Assembly: GCF_000002235.5 (NCBI RefSeq)
Contig: NW_022145564.1
Span: 347,501-411,500 of the forward strand
Origin: Strongylocentrotus purpuratus
Lineage: Eukaryota > Echinodermata > Echinoidea > Camarodonta > Strongylocentrotidae
Direction of reading: 5' to 3'
DNA: 64,000 bases
Position 1 is the first letter of the stretch, and the number at the start of each line of letters is the position of its first letter. Both the position numbers and the translations under genes were made by a program. Of this stretch, positions 36,989 through 47,105 are shown piece after piece. Under the pieces are notes generated by a model. The model ran no database searches and was not told the origin of the DNA. It saw only the letters and a program-made list of their open reading frames with translations.

Positions 36989-38689
36989 ATGATGAAGGTT
37001 CTGATCGCTCTGATGGCCCTTGTGGTCCTAGCTGCAGCTTTCGATCAAGAAGAAGCTGAGGTTGATTTCATCAAGAGAGATCCAGTCCTCCAAGATTACT
37101 TCATGGCTGAGAAGAGGGGACAGAGCATGAGGAAGTACAAGGGTAAGATCATATTATTAATGTTAAGTCTTTACGGCGGATGTTCACCTAATAGGTGACG
37201 TTGATAAGAATCATGTAGATTTAAGACCATGATTTAAGAAACAAAAAAGAACAAAGAAAAAAATAATAGAGACAAAGAAAGGACAAGAAAAAGAAAAAAA
37301 AAGGACGAGAAAAGAAAAGAAAAGAAAAGAAAAGAAGCGAGCAGAAAGGAATTTGAAGAAAGAAAAAGAAAAAGAAAAGGTAGATAACTAATGAAGTTCA
37401 ACATTGTGGGAGAATGGCACTGTGTACATTGAATAGAGATTTTTTGTGTGAAATATCAATGAAAATCTCGTATATGTCATAATAAGTTGCTTTGGTTAAA
37501 ACAGAACTTAGATAACAAAGCAAAGGGATGAAAATATCAGTGATAATTTACTGATCATAAGAATATTGTCAGATCGCTAGGTCTTAAATTGGCAAATTAA
37601 TATCGGTTGAATGCATGTCTTGTATTATTCCATTGCCATCTCCATTGAATAACAGAGATGTTTACTTCTTGCGATGGTGTTTTTTATATAAAGTAATGAG
37701 AGGCATTTAATTGAAATGAGTTGCTTGTGTTGAATTTAGTATTCGTGGAAGCTCTTCCATTTTTTATTGTTCATTTTGCGTTCCGTTATTTATCCATCAC
37801 ATGTTGTCTATCTAAATCATCCTTTCAGTTTGTGAGACCCAGTTCAGCTCAGACCAGACCTGCTGGTGCTCTCGCCGTAATGGAAAGTTCGCTTTCTGCG
37901 CCGGTAAGATAACATTGTATAACAACCAATCGTAACGACTTTGAGGAAATCAATTTAAAGGGCATTCCCTATGCCCTATAGTATTGTAAAGGTGTTGTGG
38001 TCTAGTGGATAAGTTGTTGGACTGTACATCACAAGGTATGGGGTTCAAATCCCAGCCCAACACTAACGTCTGTTGGCAAGACGTTAATCTACATTTGCCA
38101 CTCTCCACACAGGTGTTAATGGGTAGCCGGTATAGGATGCGAACGTTAATGTAGTATGCTCAGCATTTTGAATGTCTGTAAAATGGCGCCTGGGTGGAAT
38201 ACTCCCCGGGGAGTGGAGAATGTGCCCACATCGTGTGCGGGCGAGCTTGAATCCGATGACCTGGGTAATAATATATATGTAAAGCGCTTTATAGAGGAAT
38301 CACCTATTAAGCGCAATACAAACGCGGAATAATATTATTGTCTTTATAAGTCATGATCGGATTGTCATGTTCACATATTTCAACTGTGGGAATTGTCTGA
38401 AGTTGAATTTTGAAATGTTGCCTTTTCCATTGTTTCATTCAGTCCAATCAGCTATCATTTGCGAGTAATTTTATAAGAATTAAAAAAAGAGTTCAATTGT
38501 ATTCTAAAATCATACTTTTTATAATTATAATTGTTTGTTTGTGTATTTATTTGCCACATGGCAGTGGGGATACTCAGCATGTTAATAATGCGGGCTTGTT
38601 TAGGCTTCACAGAATACTTTGACATGTAAACTTGTCCATTCGTGTCTCTTTCTATCTTACTAGGCGCTGCTGGTGGTGAGGGCATCTAA
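36989..38689 (+). CDS. Secreted four-cysteine peptide precursor, copy 2 (CrAMP-like)
   Basis: Coding exons 36989-37142, 37829-37903 and 38664-38689 total 255 nt, 84 aa. Phases are 1 and 1, as in all copies. Exon 1 (about 36485-36542) is untranslated; exon 2 starts at 36936. Two ATGs stand in tandem (MMKV); the first is used here. The precursor has a 17-residue signal peptide, an acidic propeptide with two KR sites, and a 41-residue mature part with cysteines at 53, 63, 65 and 75. Compared with copy 1 the only residue change is Leu for Met at position 5. Exon 3 carries GAG at Glu54, as in copy 1. Copy 2 is transcribed away from copy 1 (head to head). A full tRNA-derived SINE interrupts the last intron. 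A host-defence role is inferred by family resemblance. Confidence 0.86.
37990..38335 (+). repeat. tRNA-derived SINE in the last intron of copy 2
   Basis: A box near GTGGTCTAGTGGATAAGTTG, B box GGGGTTCAAATCCC, then a body with CTCCCCGGGGAGTGGAGAA and GACCTGGGTAATAA, ending in an AAGCGCTTTATAGAGG tail. The other three peptide genes lack it. Confidence 0.75.
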
Positions 38690-38887
38690 ATGTCTCGACC
38701 TTTGACATCTGACCTCTGACCCGCCTCATTCAACTGATCGATAACGATGACCCAAAATATATTTTTTTGTTGTTGTAGGAAATCGTGTTATACATGGTTT
38801 TCATTCCATGCAATATATAAGACAGCAGCCATCAGCGATATGCTGGTCTATTTATGTGTCAAACTTTACTATGCGGGCAAGAATTAG

Positions 38888-38893
38888 AAATAA
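38888..38893 (+). terminator. Poly(A) signal, peptide gene copy 2
   Basis: AATAAA about 200 bases beyond the stop, at the position matching the copy 1 signal. Confidence 0.7.
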
Positions 38894-38989
38894 AAATGTG
38901 GAATTATGACCCGAACAAAAACTGGATTTGATATATCATTCTTACACTATTGGTTCACAAGACATTTGGCATGTTTGAGTATTGTGGAA

Positions 38990-39467
38990 AGAAAGAAGAG
39001 AGAGAGAGAAAAAAAGGTGATAGAAAGAACAGAGGGAGAGATGATTAGAAAAGGAGACGGGTGAAAAGAGAAAGATAGAGAGGGAAAAGGAAATAGATAG
39101 AAGAAGGGGGAAAGGCAGAAAGAGAGAGACAGTGAGAGAAGAGAGAGAGAGAGAGAGAGTGAGTGAGGGAGAGAGGGGGAGGAAGAGAAAGAGATTTGAC
39201 ATGGTTGAGGATTGTGGTGAGAAAGAGAGAGAGAGAGAAAGAGAAAAAAAGGGGATAGAAGAGAGAGAGGGAGATGGGTGAAAACAGAAAGATAGAGAGG
39301 GAAAAGGAAAGAGATAGAAGAAGGGGGAAATGCAGAAAGAGAGAGACAGTAAGAGAAGAGAGAGAGAGAGAGAGTGAATGAGGGAGAGAGAGAGAGAGTG
39401 AATGAGGGAGAGAGAGAGAGGGGGGTTGGGGAAGAGAAAGAGATTTGGCATGGTTGAGGATTGTGGT

Positions 39468-39503
<36 letters not shown>

Positions 39504-39671
39504 GGGATAGAAAAAATAGCGGGAGAGATGATTAAATAGGGAGACGGGTGAAAACAGAAAGATAGAGAGGGAAAAGGAAAGAGGCAGAAGAAGGGAGAAA
39601 GAGAGAAAGAGAGAGAGAGTGAGAGAAGAGAGAAAGAAAGAGAGAGAGAGAGAGAGAGACAGAGACAGAGA

Positions 39672-39722
<51 letters not shown>
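38990..39722. repeat. GA microsatellite block beyond copy 2
   Basis: Purine-rich (GA)n with internal repeats of about 250 bases (GGTTGAGGATTGTGGTGAGA recurs near 39202 and 39453). Long open frames on the opposite strand are artefacts. Confidence 0.95.
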
Positions 39723-41869
39723 ATAATTCAGAGTTCTCAAATGACATAATTCATTTTTGGTAGTTAGAAGGCACTTAGGAGAAAAAACCTTTTATTTTTG
39801 TACACGACCGACGGGAGCGATTCTTATATAAAGCTAGAGTGATCTCATACTTCGTATAAGAAGTCCGATTTATTTTATTTTTGCGATTATGCTTCTCAAA
39901 ATTGTTCTGCTTTCATATGAACGCATTAAAAAGGTTTGATGGCCCTTTAAACAAACAAAAAAGAACAAAGAAGGAAACAAGAGGTAGTAACAAATTATTT
40001 TTATGCAAACTGTGGAATAATTAATTTTCTAAGTGGAATTATCATCTAATTATTTTTAAAATTCAGGATACACATGTAGTTATAGTATGTCAGGTGCTTG
40101 TATTGGTAATACAATTATAATATATTCTGAAGAATGCTTTGATTATTTGTAAACATGCATGTTCTGTGAGTCAATTTACAGTGAAACCTGTCGTAGTGGC
40201 CAACTCTCTATAAACTAGGGTCACCTGTCTATAGTGGTCATCCACGTTGATTCCATCTAAAAGGGAAATGCGTGTTGAAGAACATGTCTTTAAAGGATCA
40301 CCTGTCTACAGTGGCCTGTTCTCCTGTTTCCCTTGGGTTGCCTTAAAGGTATTACAAAGTTTTGGTACGGGGTCATGAATTCGGTTCAAATTAAAATATT
40401 GGGAGCATATACGTTCCTACAATATTCATTGATCGGTTGTCGCGGTTGAAATCGAGTTTGAAGTTAAGAAATTATAAATAATAAACTCTTTATGTTGTAT
40501 AGCTCCCTCTCAAGGTCAAGCTATTAATTTAGCTTTGAACCAATGTTTCTTAACTAAAATCGACCGATTAGCTATTCCCGTTTGGAAATTATATATCACA
40601 ACTACATATTCTGAGATTTCCATGGTCGCAGCTACCATTGTACGGCCATAAATAGGCGCTATTTGAAATTTATCCAAATTTACCGGGAGCACCGGTAAAT
40701 TTTTATATTCAATTTTTCTCGAAAACAGAAGTGTTTTAGGGACTAATTTTTTTAGTGCTTATAATACATCCACAGGGATATCCAAATATATCAAAATTGT
40801 AAAGATTCACTATCCACCCAATTTTCAAAATTTCCCAAAACTTTGTATTACCTTTAAAAGACAGACTTGACTATATTATGATGCTAACAATGGTATCGTG
40901 TAATTTAATGTGTTGTATATTCACTTGCTGATGTACATGTTCCTTAGTAACTGCTTGTAAAATAGGTTAGATAGATATCAAAGTGTTATCAAGATTTGAT
41001 TTGAACACGTGTTAGCTGACGTCTGGAATTATACATTGTGAAGCGATACATGTATTACCTTTAACACAAAATTGAGATGTGCAATCATAAATGAATTCCG
41101 CCTGTAAATAACCTATTAACAAGTTTTATAAGTAAATCTTTATTAGTATCATCATAGCTATCATATCTGAGATGTGTTTCTTGATTATAGAGCTTCCAAT
41201 TTTAGAATATGATGACATTTTTCCATATTTATCAAGTCCTTCACAGACACGGTTTATTAGATTATAGTATATTGTATGAAATGGATTCTCAATAGCATAT
41301 AACGATGCAGGCCTTTTGTATTTTGCAGTGTAGATATGATGGCGGTAATTGATGTAAAACCTTCATGAAAATGTAAAATTTATATCATACAAAATTCTTT
41401 ATGGTATACATAAATACATGTATAGTGTGTATAATAAATACGAGTGTGCAGGGGGGGGGGGGGGCGTTTAATTGATTCTCAAAGTGCACTCAGATGTGTG
41501 AAGGCGGTTTCTACTAAATGCTGAATGACTAACATTTCATAATAAAATGTCATCAAGATTAACAAAATATGTTTGTTGTATTCCTTATATCAAACATGAT
41601 GGATTTTCAATTTCATCTGTTACAATGAGTCGTTAAAACAATGTATTATATGAGCTGTTTTAAGATTATGATGTGAAACATAGGGACAGAAGATTTAGAT
41701 TTATGCAAAATGTATTAGGCTATGAGAAATATATTAATGGTGGTGATGATGGTTTTGATGATGAGGATGGTGATGGTTATGAACTGATGGTGAGGGTGAT
41801 AATGATGAGGGTAATGGTACAATGTTGTTGTATTCGATAAGTTTCACAGTTTTCAAGCTTCTATCCCAG
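39723..41869. other. Spacer between copies 2 and 3
   Basis: No gene is seen. 39770-39950 matches inverted sequence at about 29960-30150 (beyond copy 1). From about 40080 to 41760 it matches inverted sequence at 55480-56600 (beyond copy 4). The two duplication arms therefore meet near 40.0 kb. A CCTGTCTACAGTGG-type dispersed repeat lies at 40180-40340. Confidence 0.7.
40347..40853. mobile_element. Non-coding element flanked by TTAA
   Basis: Terminal inverted repeats AGGTATTACAAAGTTTTGG and its complement lie next to TTAA on both sides (40343-40346 and 40854-40857). The element is 507 bp with no transposase. A TTAA target suggests piggyBac-like mobilisation, but the ends are not the typical CCC. 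Confidence 0.6.
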
Positions 41870-42240
41870 CTCTCCCTCTCATTCTCTCCCTTCCCCTCTC
41901 CCTTCATCTCTCCCTTTATCTCCCTATCTGTCTCTCTCTCTCCCTGTGATGGTGATTATGATGATGATGGTGATGGACTTTAATTAGGGTGATGATGATG
42001 ATGGTAATAGTAACAAAAAAGATGTTGTATTTGATAAGTTTCACAGTTTTCAAGCTTCTATCCCTGCCTCTCCCTTTCATTCTCTCTCTTCCTCTCTCCC
42101 TTTCTCTCTTTCTCTCTCTCTCTCTCTGTCGTTTTATCTCTCCCTCTCTCCTCGCTTTCTCTCTCTCAACTTTTTTCTCTCTGCCTCTCTGCCTCTCTTT
42201 CACTCACTCTCTCTCTCTTTCTCATACATACTACATATTT
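41870..42240. repeat. CT microsatellite block beyond copy 3
   Basis: Two CT-rich stretches separated by a GAT/GGTGAT-rich piece. The inverted counterpart is at 49950-50500, beyond copy 4. Confidence 0.95.
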
Positions 42241-42417
42241 AATATGTCTTATCTACCCTTTACAACTAAGGACTTCTAAGACCCTGGACTAACTTTTTTA
42301 ACCCCCTCTCCATTTCACATATCCTTTCAGTATCAATCACAAAATGAGAGGTCAATAAAACAAATACTTTGAAGAATGAGATGAAGCCTCAAATTTTCTC
42401 GGGTCAAAATTCTACTT

Positions 42418-42423
42418 TTTAAT
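42418..42423 (-). terminator. Poly(A) signal (ATTAAA), peptide gene copy 3
   Basis: ATTAAA on the minus strand, about 190 bases beyond the stop. Copy 4 shares this variant hexamer. Confidence 0.55.
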
Positions 42424-42607
42424 TCCTGCCGTAGTAGAGAAGCAAACATAACAAGACCAGTATATCGCTGACAGCTGCCATCATTGGTTGCATGGGATGA
42501 AAACCATTGCTAAAAACGATCTTCCAACAAAAATAGCTGCTTTGGGACATCGTTATCGATCAGTTGAATGAGGCGGGTCAGAGGTCAGATGTCAAAGGTC
42601 GAGACAT

Positions 42608-44366
42608 TTAGATGCCCTCACCACCAGCAGCGCCTAGAAGAAAAAGAGAAAAAATATCATGATTAAACGAAATTAGTACGACAAAGAATACGAAATAATG
42701 TTATCAATATAAAATAACGGAGCGAGCCCTTTCCCACATGTTGCTCCCTCCCCTCTACGTCACCTAACATCAAAGACAATATTAGGGACTTTTAGATTTG
42801 CGTGGACTGATACGTGTGACGTCCACTCAAAGCAGTGCATTAAAAGGACGTCGATCGTAGCAATCTACATTGTCGTTGTGCAAATCTAAAAGTCCCTAAT
42901 TATGTTCATCTAGAACCGGATAATGATAAAGGAAATTATTTGTATCCCCATTCCTCAAAACGCATTCAGTGGTGGGGATGGAAACGAGAGAGAGAGAGGG
43001 GTTCCAAATGGAAACAGAGAATGAAATAATGATATGGAGGAGCCAAACACACTATAACATGTATCCGCAAAGAACGGTCATGCGATTGCATTGTGAAAGA
43101 AACGTTGTGGAATCGATCAGAAAAGGTTGATCATCTAGCATCTAGCATCTGCAAGGTTCTGGAATCATCAAAATGATAAGAAATTTGGCCCATTCTTCGT
43201 AAAGTTACAAGCACTATACACAGAAAGATGTACATGGGACTACACTATATCTCTCACAGACCATGATAGAAACAAATTTACCAAATATATGAATTAGTAG
43301 GCGGTAGTAGGCGGTTTCCCGGCAAATTTTTTATCATCATGTATTAGTCAAAACATATTCTTTCACATGATTGGTAATGAGAGCTTCCATTTCATTTTTT
43401 GAAATTGGGGCGTTTCCAATACTGGTCTTTACCTTTAACAACAAGGTCATTAATACCACTTGTAAATTTGATGTGTGTTTTGTGTTTGTTTTCATAACTC
43501 GAGAATGAAAGGGGGACTGATAGATAAAAGCTCTGATATCATTATCAAGATACATACATTAGAACAAATACATTTTACAGATACTTAAACAAAATACAAA
43601 ACTTGGTAAGGGTGTAAACATTACGTTGAGAATAACGGGCGTGCATGGTATATTGCCCCATTGGAATTGACTGACGCATAATGACGCAATCAGAATGACG
43701 TCACGTATTAATCGGAGGGAATGAAAATAAAAAGCATTGATGGTAAAAATGATTGGGTTAATTAAGTTAGAAGAGTTATCTTACCGGCGCAGAAAGCGAA
43801 CTTTCCATTACGGCGAGAGCACCAGCAGGTCTGGTCTGAGCTGAACTGGGTTTCACAAACTGAAATAATGATTTAAATAAACAACAACCTCATTAACCCG
43901 TTTTGTGCTTTCCCAACAAAGCAGTAGTCGCCAAATTGTGTCCAACTCGAACTGAATTGGCCAAACTCTCCTAATCAATGGCACTGGCGTTCTATAAGAA
44001 ACAGCGCCATCTACGACGAGAGCTCGATGACGCTTGCAGAACTGCTGCAGGAAAACGCTAGATATTGATAATATATAGTAGTATTTTCTTCGAGGTATGT
44101 TTATTTTCTTTACTTTCTGTTATTTTTCTTCTTTTTGTTTACTCATGGAACAAAAAACTAATCATGACCAACATTACCATTTAAAGAGTACTCAATAATG
44201 ATATGATCTTACCCTTGTACTTCCTCATGCTCTGTCCCCTCTTCTCAGCCATGAAGTAATCTTGGAGGACTGGATCTCTCTTGATGAAATCAACCTCAGC
44301 TTCTTCTTGATCGAAAGCTGCAGCTAGGACCACCAGGGCCATCAGAGCGATCAGAACCTTCATCAT
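42608..44366 (-). CDS. Secreted four-cysteine peptide precursor, copy 3 (CrAMP-like)
   Basis: Coding exons 44366-44213, 43859-43785 and 42633-42608 total 255 nt, 84 aa. The predicted precursor is identical to copy 2, with Leu5 and the same four cysteines (53, 63, 65, 75). Exon 3 uses GAA at Glu54, as does copy 4, against GAG in copies 1 and 2. The untranslated exon 1 donor is at 45081. Exon 2 probably starts at 44415, where the acceptor differs slightly from the other copies (TAG instead of CAG). The second intron contains a 120-bp MITE and two dispersed repeat copies. The gene is tail to tail with copy 2 and head to head with copy 4. Confidence 0.86.
42781..42900. mobile_element. 120-bp MITE in the last intron of copy 3
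   Basis: Perfect 21-bp terminal inverted repeats begin ATTAGGGACTTTTAGATTTG at 42781 and end at 42900. The 78-bp interior is non-coding and no other copy was seen in the window. Confidence 0.85.
43062..43440. repeat. Two dispersed repeat copies in the copy 3 intron
   Basis: 43062-43260 matches the reverse complement of about 5530-5720. 43275-43440 matches about 28690-28860 in direct orientation, sharing TTAGTAGGCGGTTTCCCGGC. Confidence 0.75.
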
Positions 44367-44829
44367 GGTTGGTTCTTTGGGTTTAAAGAATTATAAATTT
44401 TGAGCACTGGTCAAGCTATTGTAATATAAAGAGGAACTGCATAAGAAATTTTGATTGAAACGGTATTGGGGTCATAAATGTGACAAAATAATGATCTCAA
44501 TCTTGCTGGATATTGCATAATGAAAACTCTGCACAAACAATGGTCAATATAATGGGGCTGCACAGATATGTGGCATCAAAATGTGCTCCTATTTGCATTT
44601 TGAAAGCATTGCACAACAATCATTTTCATATTACATGGCTAATTTTGATGAGAAAACATCGGAATAAATTTAAAGAAAAGAATGAATTCTATGTCGTAAT
44701 CAACATAAGTAATACTGGAGGATCGAATAATAACAGGTATAATGATAATAATTTGAACATATTTGTGGCTTACACGCAGTAAATAAGATCGACTGATCGA
44801 TCTGTAATTGAAAAATAAGTCAGAAAAAA

Positions 44830-44910
44830 TCTTGGAACTAGTGGGATTTGAACCTGCCATCTACTGCTTGCCGGGCAGCGACTCTACCACCAGACCATCA
44901 CTGGTCCATA
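44830..44910 (-). repeat. tRNA-like SINE head
   Basis: The minus strand reads GGTCTGGTGGTAGAGTCGC, a CTGC/GCAG stem and GGCAGGTTCAAATCCCACTA (B box). The anticodon-like loop is CCGGCAA, without the usual U33, and no acceptor stem pairs, so a functional tRNA is unlikely. Confidence 0.55.
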
Positions 44911-45162
44911 GCACAGTCACGATGAACTAGAAACAAAGACCCAAGCTCTCCTGATTCATACTCCTGAAGCCACAAATATGTTTGAACTATTGAAATTTCT
45001 CCAAAGAAGCATTACATTTATTTAAAAAAATGATAATTTATGATATTAAATTCTTTGCAATCGTATTTTTGTTTACTTACTGTAGGAGTTGGTAAATGAG
45101 GAGATATTAGACTGAGATGTTCTGTACTGGCTGGATCTGACTAAGCCTTCAGAAGACTCTTC

Positions 45163-45170
45163 CTTATATA
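45163..45170 (-). promoter_or_regulatory. TATA box, peptide gene copy 3
   Basis: TATATAAG on the minus strand, about 80 bases upstream of the exon 1 donor. A GAT tract (ATC on the plus strand, 45199-45219) lies just upstream. Confidence 0.8.
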
Positions 45171-45219
45171 CTCCTTCAGCCCGTCACCTTCAACTAATAT
45201 CATCATCATCATCATCATA

Positions 45220-46180
45220 TTCTACGCATCATCATACTACCAACAACAAAAATTATCTCAAGAACTAATGAATCTTGAGATCTCTATAAAATGACCTCTT
45301 TCTCGTCGTTCTAGTATTTTAAGATAATTCAGAAACTTTGATTAAGACTGAACCGTCCATTATGTATAAACACTTTCTCCTTGTGTTTTATTATTTTTCT
45401 TCATCTTAATGATTAAATGATCGACTCAATTTGTGTTGCCTGATGAACCAGGTTTTGTTGTCCATTCGTGATAAGACCTCAGGTATGTGACTAATTAATA
45501 CAAACTGTAACAGGATAAATCCATGACGACGACGACGACGATAATGTTGTCATTCCCTTCTTATCTCTTTGATACCACGTGTGTATTGATGCACATGTGT
45601 AATTATTAAGCATTTCACTCGACAGACGTTTGAATATTTAAAGAGCACTGTTAACGTTGATTGCAAATTTCGAAATCGTGACAGGATCATGAATATGTCA
45701 TTTTTTAAATACGATAGGCATGACAGGTATGACGAGAGAAGTTAACTCAACGTTTACGGAAAGGTGATCAACTTGAACTTCTTGTCAAAATCAAATCTAA
45801 ACACGTCATACAATGCGACCGTGTCATGTGCAAAGTCATTACAATTAGATTATTCTATACTGTTTAACTTTTGATTAGTTTATAAGTATGCATATCTGAT
45901 GTGGATTCGCTATTTCGGTAAAGAAAAATCAGCCGTTGTCATAATATCAAACCATGTCAGACGAGATGAAGCTTATCATGAGAAACGTCATTCCAAACAC
46001 ATTATTCGGCACCATAATGAAATATGATTAAATGCTTTATTAGTATAATCTTTGAACGCTTTCAGGGTGTTGATATAATTGAGTGCGGTTAGCGATTACA
46101 CCACGTATTCTTTCGCCAGGGATATTTATAAATACACGTTACATCTTAGCTATGCGGTGCATTGATGACTAGAGGATGCG
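45220..46180. other. Bidirectional spacer between copies 3 and 4
   Basis: The 1.0-kb spacer is an inverted counterpart of the outer parts of the copy 1-copy 2 spacer (45820-45930 against 34290-34400; 45640-45670 against 35140-35175). It lacks the later insertions seen there. No gene is seen. Confidence 0.65.
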
Positions 46181-46183
46181 TGA

Positions 46184-46186
<3 letters not shown>

Positions 46187-46222
<36 letters not shown>

Positions 46223-46235
46223 GTGATGATGATGG
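46187..46235 (+). repeat. (GAT)n tract at the copy 4 promoter
   Basis: About 15 GAT/GGT units end about 25 bases upstream of the TATA box. Confidence 0.9.
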
Positions 46236-46260
46236 TGGTCGAGGTGGTGGTTTGAAGCAG

Positions 46261-46269
46261 TATATAAAG
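46261..46269 (+). promoter_or_regulatory. TATA box, peptide gene copy 4
   Basis: TATATAAAG, followed by an untranslated exon ending at 46358. Downstream sequence (GACTCCAGCAAGACTTAGGC) matches copy 1, not copies 2 and 3. Confidence 0.8.
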
Positions 46270-46600
46270 ACGACTCCAGCAAGACTTAGGCAGATCCAGC
46301 AAGAACAGAAGACTGAAGTCACATCTCCTTCTCTCACCAACTCGACAAACACCTCAAAGTAAGTAACCGCCATCTCAATGTTGTTACAACATTTGTTGAT
46401 AATTTTGTCATCACTTTGTGGGAAAAAGAGGCCATTGGTACTTTTTCTGTTTCTGTACTGAATGTGATAGCAGCGACATAGAAATGCTTTTCCTCTTCTT
46501 GCCAATTCGGAGTGAGTTTTCCATTAATTTTATTCTGATGTGTTCTCATCGAAGTTGGCGAAGTAATATGAAAATTATTGCTTTAAAACCCATGTCGCAA

Positions 46601-46810
46601 AACCGGTTGAAACCAGTAGGCAACTGGTATCAGTTGAAACCAATCTAATGGTCCCAGTAACAACTGGTATTCTATTTGTCCGAATTCAAACTGTTTTTTT
46701 TTTCTACTCACGTTTTCCAAATTGTATCAACTGGTCTCAACTGGTACCAGTTGAGACCAGTTCAAACCAGTAGATGCCAGTTGGAAATCTTACTGGTTTC
46801 AACTGGTATC
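46601..46810. repeat. ACTGGT/ACCAGT cluster in the first intron of copy 4
   Basis: About ten ACTGGT or ACCAGT hexamers, many within CAACTGGTA or its complement, occur in 210 bases, including the palindrome AACTGGTACCAGTT. No equivalent cluster is seen in the other peptide genes. Confidence 0.8.
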
Positions 46811-47105
46811 AAAGTTTCGACCTGGGAATGCTTTTATACTTCAAATAGGACCAACTTATGCCACATAATTGTGCAGTCCGAATCCTCTATATCGACATTT
46901 GTGTGAAATGGTTACATTTTGCGATTTCCAGCAAGATTGAGCTCATTTGTTTTCATATTTTTGAACTCATTACCTCATTAATCATAACATTATAGCATTA
47001 TGATCGCCTTTACCAAGAGCTTCTCTCTGTTCGCGTTCCTTCTTACATTAAAGTTGCTTGACCAGTGTTCAAACTTTATAATTCTTTAAACCCCAAGAAC
47101 CAATC

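Noticed and set aside
39045..39740. 231-residue open frame on the minus strand
   Set aside because: It is the pyrimidine strand of the GA block beyond copy 2; low complexity with no start context or splice sites.
44830..44910. Possible tRNA gene
   Set aside because: A- and B-box-like motifs are present, but the anticodon loop lacks U33 and the acceptor stem does not pair; a SINE is more likely.
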